Assembly (NCBI RefSeq): GCF_023078275.1
Contig: NC_062990.1
Span: 14,213,549 to 14,277,548, forward strand
DNA length: 64,000 nucleotides
DNA from: Leguminivora glycinivorella
Lineage: Eukaryota; Arthropoda; Insecta; Lepidoptera; Tortricidae
Direction of reading: 5' to 3'
Within the stretch, counting starts at the first letter, position 1, and every line of letters begins with the position of its first letter. Under the pieces are notes generated by a model, which saw only the letters and a program-made list of their open reading frames with translations, was not told the origin of the DNA and did no database searches. This document shows positions 47,161 through 58,396 of the stretch, piece by piece. A program made the translations under genes and the position numbers.

Positions 47161-50087
47161 TGACACCGGAGCTGCTTTGTTCGGAAGTCCACCTTTAAAA
47201 GGAAGTTATAGCGTAGAAGGAAGGTATTTCGATATCTGTCGGGTGTATCCTACTTTAATAATCCGCAAAATGTTTGACCGGATTTGACGTAGTTCGGGTC
47301 TTTTAAACAAACTACATTTTTTACTTTTGACGCTGATTCATAATCAAGAATCATAGTGTTTCTGAAAATTATAATCATTGTTATATAATCTCAGATCTTT
47401 TTTTCGCAGTATTTTCCTTCTGTATTAAGTATCCTATCCATAATAACGAAAAACCTGAATATATTAAAACTGTTTCTTCAGGTCACGTTATTTAATATTC
47501 GGAAACGCGTTTGCTTGTGTTTGTTCTCGTTGATTTTGTGCGCGTTCAGGCGTGCGCGTAGCAGTAAATATTATGAAAACAGTATGGCCAGTTGGCAACA
47601 CAGTAGATATTGTGTCTAGAGGTTGCGTTATTCAAAATGACGAATAAATGAGTTTATCGATATAGGAAGTCCCTAGCTGTCAAGAAGTTTCGCCCCACGG
47701 AATCCGATGTCAGCTTATGAACATTGTTAACCTCTACAAATTGAAAGTAGGTATTATTTTTTTAAATGTATTGATATTAATTACAGAAAATGGCCAAAAT
47801 GAAAGGGGGGTAAACTGTAAATTTCAAGTAACTAAGGTCAAGTGAGGTATCGTTAGAAAGAGCTCAAACTCTAAATGTCACAACTATTTTTTATAATTTT
47901 TTGGTTTAGGAAAAAAATGTTTTTTGAAGGAAAATGTAAAGAAAAATACCTTTCCCCCTCTTATCTCCGAAGTTTACCAACATAAATTTATGAAATTTTC
48001 ACCAAATATGCCTATATTGTAACACTTCAGAGGTTACGCATCTCCATAGTCTCTAACGTATTAAGCTGCAAGTAGATGGATGGATAAATAGAAAACGGAA
48101 TGCAGTATAAATTCATAACACTTAGCCCTAGAATGGAGTTTTAAAGTATAAAAACGTACCGGTAAAATTCTGATGCCGGAACTGATGCACTAGTTTGCTA
48201 TTTTACACGTATTTCGTAGCGATATGGCCCTGCAACTTTAAGATGTACTTCACTTGTATTCCACCACACAGTTTTAATCTCATTTTGTTTAGTTTTCACT
48301 CACATTTCGTAATAAAATCACTTTGTTTTGAGGCCCTGTGTTGGTTAGATGTGTTCTGTCACTTCTGACAGCTTGACGTTTATAGAACCGTTCGAGTTTC
48401 TGTTTTCTGGTTGGGAAAGATTTGAGTCACGTAAATACCCGTTCAATGAAAGTTTTTTTTCCTTGTCGGCTAAAAGCTGATTTCATTTTCATTAAGATAT
48501 AAATTAACATTATAACATGTAAAGTAATTTTAGGATATTGGACTGCAATAAAATTTAGCTAATAGTTTGGTTTTGTTTTTCTTCTGCGGCGTTAGTCTTG
48601 TTCTCGTTTGTCTATGATACGGTCATAGCAAAGGTGACTATTTGCATTATGGGGTTGAAGATTCGTTTAATGTAAGTTAATTTCTTCTTTCCATATAAAA
48701 ATACTTGGAATTTTAAAAGGAAGGATAGGTTGTTATTTGTTTTAATTTTTGGTGGAAGTTTTCACAATCTAATATGTATTTCTTTTTTGGTTGGATATGT
48801 GGCTAGGACCTCAGGTCAATATGGGTCACCATCTTCATTCTGTCATTGTCTGGAGTGAACCGTATCTGTCAGGATGTGAAACCTGATCCATTTTAATATC
48901 CCAGGCAATCTATTCATTCCGGGCCGAGCCCGTTAAACTCGATTTTAACCTAAAAATGTAAGCCGCCCTTACATAGAAAAGTAAACAGCCAGTTTTATTT
49001 CGCCTTCAAACTCTTCCCATCGCTGCCACGTGAGAACGTGACGGTGACATCCAGAGGAAAACAAGGAAAACACCCAGCCTTTCTGGTAAGTGGTTTTATC
49101 TCTGTTACCCCAAAAACCCCAAAAAGCAACCCCGCGATTGTAAATATAAAATTAATTAAAAAGATAATTTACCGATTTCCAAAATTATCTCACCTGGTTA
49201 TTTTGTTTGTCCACCAGGGTGTTTTTAACCGGGTATATGTTCCATATACTATCCTGCTACTATCCTGGTATTATGTCCTGAACTGGAGTTAGCAGTTTGC
49301 TGCCAAAACTACTCGTGAGAGAAACCGCCCAAGTTTGTGAAACGGATTAATACCTAGGATATTTTACACTTATAACATAGCATTTTAATTAAGGATATCC
49401 ATCCAGGAATAAGAACAATATAATTTTGTGGAGCGATATAAACATATTTCCTTTAATAAAACTTAAATTAAATACTTCCACCTCCGTTAGACTGTACGTT
49501 GGTGATAGAAAATAAGAACTTAGTGAAGGTTGTTTTTACAATAAATTAGTTAAATTAGTTATTGTTGTTTTCTTCAATTGCGATCATTCGTTAGCTAAAA
49601 GAGTGAGGAAAGGGGCGCTCTAAAAACTTAAATTTGTTCTTTAGTACTTTCGTCAATAAGTTTTAATATAAATACCTACCTCATTCTTTGCTCCCAGGCG
49701 AACGATATCCCATGACCCTGCTCGAGTTCTTTAAATTAGCTGAGGCATAAATAAAACGGTTGTCCGAACTTATCCCAACCTATGGGCATAGGTGAAAGAC
49801 ACTGTTACATGTTTCTAGGGACCCCTCTGTGGTGCCGAACATTATAATATAATGAATATTACAGGAAAAATAAAATCGTACACGTGTCTTGAAAACTTTT
49901 TGTTTATTTATAAAAAACCTTTCAGATTTACGTTTTCAAAATCAACCTGTAATTTTGAACAAAATAACAATTAAATTATTTTCTTTCAAATAAAGGCAAA
50001 ATAGTTACAATCGGTTCACGCAATAAACAATTAGGAAAAGTCCTCTTCCATACTAGTTTTATTTATGAAGGGCAAATCGCTTAGCAT
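47161..50087. other. Longest stretch without recognisable repeats
   Basis: About 2.9 kb with no dispersed repeat shared with the rest of the window. The one notable spot is GCCTTTCTGGTAAGTGG at 49076-49092, a strong match to a splice donor, preceded by about 100 bases of lower AT content (CATCGCTGCCACGTGAGAAC). It could be a non-coding or 5'UTR exon of a host gene extending beyond this window, but nothing confirms it. The frame at 49038-49292 crosses that donor. Confidence 0.3.
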
Positions 50088-50230
50088 TTTTTTTTTATAC
50101 TACGTCGGTGGCAAACAAGTATACGGTCCGCCTGATGTAAAGCGGTCACCGTAACCTATGGACGCCTGCAACTCAAAGAGTGTCACATGCGCGTTGCCAC
50201 CCCATTAGAGACTTGTACACTCCCTTTTAG
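50088..50230 (-). pseudogene. LINE 3' fragment
   Basis: On the minus strand the text translates loosely as VTLFELQASIGYGDRFTSGG and PYTCLPPT-YKK, with stops. The intact version is at 56600-56800 (LLIGNARVTPLELQPSIFYG, NRFPSGGPYTCLPPTWYKK). It is the last part of a LINE ORF2 plus its 3' end. Confidence 0.7.
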
Positions 50231-50247
50231 CATGGTTCCGTCGTATC

Positions 50248-50559
50248 ATGCGAAGAGATTACAAGAAAAGTATTACCAGTGAATGTGGAGGGAAGAAACA
50301 GGTAAACAAAAGTGAAGAAGAAATGAGTCTGAGTGATAGCAAAAATGACATAAAACGAGTGCAGGTGAATGATGAGATGACGTCCGATAGAAAAATAACG
50401 ACGGAAGAAATATACATGCTACGCCTTGTCTCAAGTAAATGGAATAACGGCAAGCGAATGATTCCTTACTGTTTCCACAACGTATATTGTTCCAAAACGC
50501 AATATGCGGGCGACGTGAAGGTACTACAGGATTTTTTGCTTTGTGTTTTTTTACGGTAA
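50248..50559 (+). CDS. Unrecognised 103-codon open frame
   Basis: Predicted product MRRDYKKSITSECGGKKQVN ... FLLCVFLR. The first half is charged and lysine-rich (NKSEEEMSLSDSKNDIKRVQ); the second has IYMLRLVSSKWNNGKRMIPY and CFHNVYCSKTQYAGDVK. SSKWNNG..MIPY faintly recalls the KWPNGxIPY start of astacin-type proteases, but no HExxH follows, so I do not assign it. It sits just after a LINE fragment in the low-repeat region. It may be a chance frame, an old element or an exon (AAGGTAC at 50517 could be a donor). Confidence 0.2.
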   Translation: MRRDYKKSITSECGGKKQVNKSEEEMSLSDSKNDIKRVQVNDEMTSDRKITTEEIYMLRLVSSKWNNGKRMIPYCFHNVYCSKTQYAGDVKVLQDFLLCVFLR

Positions 50560-50954
50560 CTCGACAATGGGGGCGGATACAAATACGTGTTTATATAACG
50601 CCGTTTAAACCAATTATGGGGGGAATTCTGGTTTTTCAGGAAAACAGGGTTATGGATTGTGTTGGTTTGATTAATGGTTCGCCCTGGGGGATGGTTATGG
50701 GTTCGAATCTCGACAATGATGGAATTAATTTGAGTTTGTAAATATTCTTCCCTTAGTCATTGATGTTTTTTATTGTATAAAGTCATTGAATTTTCTAACC
50801 TTTGAGCGTGTTAGCTTAGCCATATAATTTTAAAAGGTGACAATTTTTTACTAAAACCTTTAATTTTGGTACAAAATGATCAGATAATTATAGAAAATTT
50901 ATTATCTATCCCGTATATTTTTATATTGTAATTTATACTTTCTAGTTAATAGTT
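50560..50954. other. Spacer without features
   Basis: Nothing recognised; the frame at 50487-50741 is not known to me. Confidence 0.35.
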
Positions 50955-51370
50955 CACACAAAAGCTCACAAAACGCTCACGAAACAAAACGCTCGTAGAC
51001 AGATATTATAGATAGATATAGATATTATTATAATAGAACTTTTTTTTTACACAGATGACTGAGCCCCACGGTAAACTCAAGAAGACTTGTATTGTGGGTA
51101 CTCAGACAACGATACATATAATATATAAATACTTATATACATAGAAAACATCCATGACTCAGAAACATTTATGTATGTGGTCATTCGGTTCGGATTCGAA
51201 CACAGGACCGCGGCTTAGAAGGCAGAGTCACTACCCGCTAGGTCAGAGCGGTCGTCAAAAATATCTATCTCTATCGCTCTTGCGTATTGACGTGACAGAG
51301 CCAGACTACCTTTCGCGGCATTTCGTTTTCGTTTCGCGTCGTAGAAATGCCATTCGGCTTCGGGACTTGG
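50955..51370. mobile_element. M fold-back MITE split by a SINE
   Basis: Left half 50955-51034: CACAAAACGCTCACGAAACA, AAACGCTCGTAGACAG, ATAGATATAGATATTATT. Right half 51259-51370: ATCTATCTCTATCGCTCTTG, CGTATTGACGTGACAGAGCC, TTCGTTTTCGTTTCGCGTCG, AGAAATGCCATTCGGCTTCG. Together they make a normal M element; the SINE at 51035-51258 lies between. Confidence 0.88.
51035..51258 (-). mobile_element. SINE A nested in M
   Basis: Minus strand: GACGACCGCTCTGACCTAGC, GGGTAGTGACTCTGCCTTCT, GGTCCTGTGTTCGAATCCGA (box B weakened), ATGACCACATACATAAATGT, GACTCATGGATGTTTTCTATG in part, ATCGTTGTCTGAGTACCCAC and ACCGTGGGGCTCAGTCATCT, then TGTGTAAAAAAAAA. Decayed head. Confidence 0.85.
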
Positions 51371-51584
51371 CCGCTGTATATCCTGTTATCGCCCGTCTTT
51401 TCTAGACGTAGAGTAATCGTATACTATTTTTTCTGAACCCTTTAGATTATCCTCTTATCTATTGTACGCGTTTTGGGCTTTTGATGAACAGAAATGTGTA
51501 TTTTAACATCTTTATATTTCGTTTTTAGGGTTACTTACCTGAAGAAACCTGAAGAAACATTAGGCTGGTGTACAATGATACTTG

Positions 51585-51750
51585 AAAAATTAAAATTTTG
51601 AAAAATACCCGACCGGTACATAGTGGACCGATTTTTATGAAACATGGCTAAGAACACTCCCGACTAACTCAGCTTTCAAACAAAAAAAAAACTAAATCGA
51701 AATCGGTTCATCCGTTCGGGAGCTTCGATGCCACAGACAGACACACACAC

Positions 51751-51782
<32 letters not shown>

Positions 51783-51832
51783 CCACGTCAAACTTATAAC
51801 ACCCCGTCGTTTTTGCGTCGGAGGTTAAAAAG
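51585..51832 (-). mobile_element. D repeat (copy 8)
   Basis: Minus strand: ACCTCCGACGCAAAAACGAC, GGGGTGTTATAAGTTTGACG, (TCTG)n, CATCGAAGCTCCCGAACGGA, GCTGAGTTAGTCGGGAGTGT, AATCGGTCCACTATGTACCG and TTTTTCAAAATTTTAATTTT. Confidence 0.9.
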
Positions 51833-52214
51833 AGCGTTTTTCTACTTGTCGACTGTAATCTGTCAATTAGGGCATCACAGACTAAACTATAAGTGCTAAC
51901 TTTTCAGTGTTGGATACTCTATGGCAGTTCCGACTCAATTATAATAAGCTCATTATAGTTGACTTTAGTTAACTGTAATAATTTCAAAAATAGAACTTCA
52001 TACAATTTCTATACTAATTTGTGATACCTGGCAAATTTTCCTGCATCTGAAACACATTTTTTTTTATCTGTCGCATTATCGGCCAATCAGAGACGGTTAT
52101 TACAAACAATTGGTTGCTAGGTAATTCGATGTTGATACAACGGTGAACGACTCTATTAACATTAATTTTAACTTGCATGAATGGTGATATTTCCGTCCAT
52201 TGATGATGAAGATG
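51833..52214. other. Spacer without features
   Basis: Nothing recognised; the minus frame at 52014-52316 is not known to me. Confidence 0.35.
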
Positions 52215-52375
52215 ATGACTCGTAGAAAAAGTATTGTATACAATAGTGATATAATTAAGCTTTTCACTCTCGTACCGTACTATTAGGCCACTCAGCAAGC
52301 TTCGTGGCCTAAACATGGTACTCGACTGAAAAGCTTTGTATTATATCACGATTGTATAAAATACTATTAACGCGA
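52215..52375. mobile_element. Family 11 fold-back MITE (copy 2)
   Basis: CGTAGAAAAAGTATTGTATA and GTGATATAATTAAGCTTTTC at the left pair with AAAAGCTTTGTATTATATCAC and GATTGTATAAAATACTATT at the right. Inner CTACTATTAGGCCACTCAGC-type core pairs with GCTTCGTGGCCTAAACATGG. Confidence 0.78.
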
Positions 52376-52454
52376 ATGTGTTTGCATTACATCGCGGGCC
52401 GAATTATTTAGTACGTATGCATTTTAAATTTATTTCTTATTTTTTCCTATTTTT

Positions 52455-52495
52455 AACCCCCGATGCAAAAACGATGGGGTGTTATAAGTTTGACG

Positions 52496-52530
<35 letters not shown>

Positions 52531-52705
52531 GTGTGTGTGTCTGTCTGTGGCATCGTAGCTCCCGAACGGATGATCCGATTTAGATTTCGTTTTTTTTTGT
52601 TTGAAAGCTGAGTTAGACGAGAGTGTTCTTAGCGATGATTCATAAAAATCCGTCCACTATGTCGGGTGTTTTTCAAAAATTTAATTTTGTGGTTAGATTA
52701 TTATT
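52455..52705 (+). mobile_element. D repeat (copy 9)
   Basis: AACCCCCGATGCAAAAACGA, GGGTGTTATAAGTTTGACGT, (TCTG)n and (TG)n, CATCGTAGCTCCCGAACGGA, GAAAGCTGAGTTAGACGAGA, CCGTCCACTATGTCGGGTGT and AATTTAATTTTGTGGTTAGA. Confidence 0.9.
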
Positions 52706-52739
52706 AATTATATCCTATACTTATTGTATTTGTGTATGG

Positions 52740-52830
52740 TTATATCGTTGTCTGAGTACCCACAACACAAGCCTTCTTGAGCTTACCGTGGGGCTCAGTC
52801 AATCTGTGTAAGAATGTCCTATATTTTTTT
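52740..52830 (+). mobile_element. SINE A, 3' fragment
   Basis: TATATCGTTGTCTGAGTACC, CACAACACAAGCCTTCTTGA, GCTTACCGTGGGGCTCAGTC and TGTGTAAGAATGTCCTATA. The head is missing. Confidence 0.85.
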
Positions 52831-52924
52831 TTAATGTTTATTTTATAGTAGTAGGTATCGACTTGTATTTAATCGTTAAAATCTCATACTGGCTTTATAA
52901 TCTTGTGCACCAAACTAACTATCT

Positions 52925-53033
52925 CTGTTTTGCCCAATGGTTGACTGGTAGAGAATGCCTTAAGGCGTTAAGTCCGCTATTAGTACTTTTTATTGATAAT
53001 TTGTGCAATAAAGTTTAAAAAAATAAATAAAAA
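52925..53033 (+). mobile_element. LINE 3' tail, family N (copy 3)
   Basis: TTTTGCCCAATGGTTGACTG, GTAGAGAATGCCTTAAGGCG, TTAAGTCCGCTATTAGTACT, TTGTGCAATAAAGTTTAAAA and (AATA)n. Confidence 0.82.
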
Positions 53034-53065
53034 ATATACTCACCACCGCCGCGCCGTTAAGAGCT

Positions 53066-53430
53066 CTGTTTTTATTGAATTCCGTTAACTTTAAGGGAAG
53101 GTTCTTTAGATCAAATGCAATTAATTTCTCTAAGAAACAAGCGTCTTAACTTTTACGGTTATCGAGTTATTAAAAAAATGAAGATAATTACTGAACATGT
53201 GTGTGGCAGCCTTTACCAATTCCTAATGTTATTTGTTTTGACATGTGCCGTCAATCAGTTGACACTAACTTGAATGTGATTCTTAAGGGTCTCTCACACT
53301 AATAAATTTATTTATGATGTATGAAAATGATGAAAACATTTTTTTTTGCGAATTTAACTAAAAGTGATACACAGGGTGGTTCCTTATAATGAAAGGTATC
53401 GAATTTAACGTAAAACAAAAAAAAACACGG
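53066..53430 (+). mobile_element. Family 5 non-autonomous element (copy 2)
   Basis: CTGTTTTTATTGAATTCCGT, AAGGTTCTTTAGATCAAATG, TAACTTTTACGGTTATCGAG, CCTTTACCAATTCCTAATGT, GACATGTGCCGTCAATCAGT, GGTCTCTCACACTAATAAAT, GATACACAGGGTGGTTCCTT and CGAATTTAACGTAAAACAAA. 365 bp; very similar to the copy at 60091. Confidence 0.85.
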
Positions 53431-54039
53431 ATAATAGATCTGTCTGTGTTAAATCTAATTTTCTTTTTTCTGTAACTTCTTTTCAAGGTCACATTATGTT
53501 ATTGCTTATTTAAGTCACGAATATATACGTACCACGTTGCGACGAATTTTATCGTTTTTTTATGAGTATGTCATAAAATTTGAGAGATAAAAAATATTGT
53601 ATTTGTAATCTTTTCTCGCGTTAAGATTAACTGTCATTAAAAATGTCAGTGTGTGGGAAAATGTTTTTATTTTTTATTTAACTTCATGTTCATGCTTTTA
53701 GGTTTATATTATCTTTTTTTATACTAGGTCACTGGCAAACAAGTATACGGCTCACCGTTTCGGTAGTTTATGATGTTTTTTGCCTGTACTTAGTGCGCAA
53801 AGGGGTTTATTTCTTGTGAGGTCGAAACTTCAGAGGGCCATCTGTACTGATATCTAAACGTCACAAGATACACGTGTGAAAAGGAAATTCGTAATTCGTG
53901 TCGATTTAACCTTCGGTTAATTTATCGCCACTCGTTTCGAAGTTCCTCTTTTCCGCACTTGTATCTTAATGTACTAAATTACACAACAAGTATAATCACA
54001 CAACAAGTTTAGTATGCTTGTAATCGTCGGTCGTAACAG
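53431..54039. other. Spacer with two small repeat traces
   Basis: 53715-53765 (TATACTAGGTCACTGGCAAA, CAAGTATACGGCTCACC) is the reverse of the LINE 3' block at 50088 and 56625. 53880-53965 (CGTGTCGATTTAACCTTCGG, TTAATTTATCGCCACTCGTT, TCGAAGTTCC) is repeat U in reverse. Confidence 0.5.
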
Positions 54040-54486
54040 ATCCTTCACTTGCCCGCAAAACGACAAATACCTACGCTTTTAATTAATACTAATAAGTTAC
54101 TACGTAAAACTCTAGATAGATAGATAGATAAAAACTTTATTCATTTCCACAACATACATGGTTTAAATTACAAAACAATTAAGTACATGCAACTTAAAAT
54201 TAAGAAAAAACAATATATTCTAAAAAATCTAAACTAATAATGATACGACCATGTGTCGTGGCAGAGAATTGGCGCTGGCTCAGCATGATGATGCGGCAAG
54301 CCCATGGTAAGCCACATCGCTGATATTCTGCCAGAACTCTACTACGTAAAACTCAGAAGAATAGTTAGGTACCAGGTGCCACGCAACTACACAGGCGGGC
54401 GCGTGGCGCCCCTCGACCACTTGTTCATTCGAATGAACGGCTAGCGTAGGTACGTAACGCGCGACCGCGAGCTAGTGATGTAGGCT
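54040..54486. repeat. Repeat K (copy 2), split by a retroposon
   Basis: Left part 54040-54112 (GCAAAACGACAAATACCTAC, ACTACGTAAAACTC) and right part 54341-54486 (CAGAAGAATAGTTAGGTACC, GCCACGCAACTACACAGGCG, GGCGCGTGGCGCCCCTCG, CGCGACCGCGAGCTAGTGAT) together match 9690-9895. ACTACGTAAAACTC occurs on both sides of the insert but once in the other copy. Confidence 0.85.
54113..54340 (-). mobile_element. 228-bp retroposon with 14-bp target-site duplication
   Basis: The minus strand ends GGAAATGAATAAAGTTTTTA and (TCTA)n, an AATAAA signal and simple tail. It is flanked by ACTACGTAAAACTC at 54099-54112 and 54341-54354. The interior includes AGATGTGGCTTACCATGGGC-like text (minus), GCATCATCATGCTGAGCCAG, CGCCAATTCTCTGCCACGAC and ACATGGTCGTATCATTATTA. 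It is probably the 3' untranslated end of a LINE, 5'-truncated. The clean duplication shows target-primed insertion. Confidence 0.9.
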
Positions 54487-54530
54487 TGGTAACACAGAGT
54501 ATTAAACCGAATATTTGAATAAATAATTAT

Positions 54531-55199
<669 letters not shown>

Positions 55200-55204
55200 G
55201 TATG

Positions 55205-55370
55205 AATAGGTAGACGTTTGACCACGATCACACCTGATGGTAAGTGATGATGCGGTCTACGGTGGAGCGCGCTTTACCTATGAAATACCTATTTACTCTT
55301 GCTTTAAAGAGACCTGGATTGTACTCATGTGGAAACACAGACTCAGGCAGAATAATTCACCAAATAGAAT
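55205..55370 (-). mobile_element. LINE 3' fragment (antisense)
   Basis: AGACGTTTGACCACGATCAC, ACCTGATGGTAAGTGATGAT, GGTGGAGCGCGCTTTACCTA, CTTTAAAGAGACCTGGATTG. It is the same type as 13466-13740, but covers the region nearer the 3' end. Confidence 0.5.
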
Positions 55371-55763
55371 AGAATAGAATAGAAATAGTTTATTCGTGGT
55401 AAATATTACAAATAGGTATTACAATACAAATCGACGAAACTCAAATCCTAACGTTTACACAGAAATGGACCAATCCCTTAATATCCCATAACCGTTTGGC
55501 GTTTACGCTTCAAAAAACTAGGATCACCTTCAAAATCGGTTTATTGCCTCCCCACCCTCTAGGGGGGGAAGAAAAGGGGGAATGCAGGTGAGAACTAATA
55601 TCGAAGGCACGGATTTTAATTACGTACACTCCAAACAATGGAACAAGGGTGGGGTGGAGAGGAGTAATGTGAAAATGAGATTAAATTTATTTGTGAAATT
55701 CGTAGGGGTGGATCAAAGTAAGTAAACAGCGGTACTGATAGCCGAAAATTGAATGTATTATTT

Positions 55764-55806
55764 TTAACCCCCGACGCAAAAACGAAGGGGTGTTATAAGT
55801 TTGACG

Positions 55807-55837
<31 letters not shown>

Positions 55838-56026
55838 CTGTCTGTCTGTCCGTTTGTCTGTGTGTGTGTCTGTCTGTGGCATCGAAGCTCCCAAACGGAT
55901 GAACCGATTTAGGTTTAGTTTTTTTTGTCTGAAAGCTCGGGAGTGTTCTTACCCATGTTTCATGAAAATCGGTCCACTATGTCGCGGTCGGGGGCTTTTC
56001 AAAATTTTAATTTTGTGGTTAGGTTA
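55764..56026 (+). mobile_element. D repeat (copy 10)
   Basis: AACCCCCGACGCAAAAACGA, GGGTGTTATAAGTTTGACGT, a long (CTGT)n with two CCGT units, CATCGAAGCTCCCAAACGGA, GAAAGCTCGGGAGTGTTCTT (lacking the usual TGAGTTAGT), AATCGGTCCACTATGTCGCG and AATTTTAATTTTGTGGTTAG. Confidence 0.92.
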
Positions 56027-56154
56027 TATAATAATCATAATTAATATCGTCCCGTGCCTGATACAAGGCCTCATCTCAAGATTTCTTTGAGAAATCACGT
56101 GTCAAAGAGATACTTGTTTGTGCGTCAGTAAAATAGCTCTGATTGGTTTAAATG

Positions 56155-56360
56155 GGTTACATACATACATACAATCATGCTAGTATCCCATAAAGGGGTA
56201 GGCAGAACACATGAAACTACTAAAGCTTCAGTGCCACTCTTGGCAAATAAGGGGTTGAAAGAAAACGAAACTGTGACATTGCAGTGACAGGTTGCCACCT
56301 CTCGCCTATGCCACAATTTAAGCCATATCCCATAGTCACCTTCTACGACACCCACCCAAT
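56155..56360 (-). mobile_element. Family P retroposon (copy 6)
   Basis: ACATACATACATACAATCAT, CCCATAAAGGGGTAGGCAGA, CTAAAGCTTCAGTGCCACTC, GAAACTGTGACATTGCAGTG, ACAGGTTGCCACCTCTCGCC, CCATAGTCACCTTCTACGAC on the plus strand; the element reads on the minus strand. Confidence 0.92.
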
Positions 56361-56599
56361 TAAATGGGTTAATCATGTCATATTTGGGCTAGGTTTGTTC
56401 TTCAAAATATTCTGTTTCGACCTAGTGTCACATAATGAAGTTTCATTCACGCATTACACGTAAGCATAATAGCTAGCTTAATTCAAGAATAGGCCAATTA
56501 CTTACCGTTACCTAAAATTATGTACTTACCTATTATAATTAGTAAATTAACTGTACAGTTGAGCGGAGTGACGCATTTGAACTTTGCACCACGCATAAA

Positions 56600-57000
56600 C
56601 TTTTTTTAGAATACATTTTTTTATACCACGTCGGTGGCAAACAGGTATACGGTCCGCCTGATGGAAAGCGGTTACCGTAAAATATGGATGGCTGCAACTC
56701 AAGGGGTGTCACACGCGCGTTGCCGATCAATAGAAACTTGTACACTCCTTTTTTGAAGAACCCCATACTGTAGTTCATCGGAAATACCTCGGCAGGGAGC
56801 TCATTCCACAGCCGGAGCGTCCGCGGGAGGAAATTTTTCTGAAACCGCACGGTACGCGACCATTTACGAGTAGGTGTTGTTTCATTGGAGTTTAGCTTCA
56901 TTTTCAAAAGCGACTCCACAGCCGCCTCTGACCCGAACAGAGATCCATCGAGAGCTATAATTCCGCTAAAACGTTCCAATGAGCCTCAGTTTTATTGGCT
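56600..57000 (-). pseudogene. LINE C-terminal fragment
   Basis: Minus-strand frame, 56979 to 56539: LFGSEAAVESLLKMKLNSNE, KWSRTVRFQKNFLPRTLRLW, NELPAEVFPMNYSMGFFKKG, VYKFLLIGN, then FPSGGPYTCLPPTWYKK. FxxxFLPRTxRLWNxLPxxVFP...FFK is the closing motif of many LINE ORF2 proteins of the jockey/CR1 group. No catalytic core remains. Related pieces are at 20885, 24310, 50088 and 53715. Confidence 0.8.
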
Positions 57001-57613
57001 AGCGCCCAACTTTACATAGCTCCTAATAGCCTATTGTCAGCGCTAATGAGTTAGCACAAAGGTTTTCAATAATGGGTGCACGTGATATATGGGTATCTTT
57101 GCCAGTCTTACGGTCTGCGTTTAGAAGGGTTTTTGGGGTTGGGTCTGTCTGTAGGTAAAATTAAGTTTTGAAAACGAATATCAAATAAACACAAAATAAA
57201 AATTTTGAAAAAAATCACACATACGCACTCGCTATCAAACGTCATAGTTTGGCGAGATATAAAAAAATTATAAAAGTGTACATGTTGTTCTGAATAATAA
57301 ATAAAAAAAAAATTGTAGGCATCATCAGTGTAGTTATGATAGTATTTAATAGGTGGCGCTAAAAATCGAGGTACGATTTTTAGTATTAAGATTGTAAATT
57401 CTATACCTATAAATTATCCTTGGATTCAATTCAAGTAGCACTTTTGACTTTGTACACTCGAGTCCAAAAGTGCATGGACATACTCTCGTCCGCTGAGCGT
57501 CAGGCACTCATGCACCACATTTGTCCGAAACAGCGGTGCTATTGCCATCGCTTACGCTGTCGATGTCCTAGGTACAGAGAGAGGAATTTTTGAAGTAGAT
57601 AATTATTACACAC
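57001..57613. other. Spacer without features
   Basis: Nothing recognised. Confidence 0.35.
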
Positions 57614-57871
57614 GGTGAAATAAAAACACCGTTCAAACTTTGCATGATAACTTTTGTGATCATAATGAACAAGATTTATTATGAGACCAATTCTGAAATC
57701 GCAAAAAAAATTGGGCTGTTTCATCCCTTTTGACTGTAATGATGCCGTTAATTTTTTATGGAAAAGCCAATTTTTTTTTTCGGGATTCATCATTGGGCCC
57801 ATAATAAAAGTTGTTCATTATGACCTCAAAAGTGTCTATGCAAAGTTTGAACCGTCCTTTTTATTTGATCT
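57614..57871. mobile_element. ~258-bp fold-back element
   Basis: GGTGAAATAAAAACACCGTT, CAAACTTTGCATGATAACTT and TGATCATAATGAACAAG at the left pair with TTGTTCATTATGACCTC, TCTATGCAAAGTTTGAACCG and TTTTTATTTGATC at the right. The inner part also pairs (AAAAAATTGGGCTGTTTCAT / ATGGAAAAGCCAATTTTTT). Open frames on both strands here are a by-product of the symmetry. Confidence 0.8.
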
Positions 57872-58045
57872 CGAGACGAAATTTCAAAATATATAAAAAA
57901 TATGTTTATAAGTTTTGTACTGTTTTGTAAGTGTGTTTATATTTTAAATTTATATAAATATATTGTAAAAACCCTAGTAGCCTAGAGAATGAAAATAAAT
58001 ACCGAGAATAATATGTGGAACATATCAAATGATTAAATGACCTTG

Positions 58046-58209
58046 CCCCGTAGCCGAATGGCATTTCTCCGACGCGAAACGAAAACGAAACGCCGCGAAA
58101 GGTAGCCTCGCTCTGTCGCGCCAATACGCAAGAGCGATAGAGTAGATATCTACTAGCGTTTCGTTTCGTGAGCGTTTCGTGAGCGTTTGTGCCATTCGGC
58201 TACGCACCC
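58046..58209. mobile_element. M fold-back MITE
   Basis: CGTAGCCGAATGGCATTTCT, GACGCGAAACGAAAACGAAA, CGCCGCGAAAGGTAGCC, CTCTGTCGCGCCAATACGCA, AGAGCGATAGAGTAGATATC, GTGAGCGTTTGTGCCATTCG, GCTACGCACCC. Near-consensus. Confidence 0.92.
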
Positions 58210-58396
58210 TTACCACATTATGCACAAAAGAAAAAAAAAATCACACGCATGACGAGTTCCTGCGCTTTCGCTAAAGAGTGAAAGAAAAATTCTTAACATT
58301 TTTTGAAATGTAGGTATAAATATCGAGTCAAATCTTAATCAGATCGTAAATAAAAATGAGATCCATGAAAGATCCACATAATTATGTTTTTACTGG

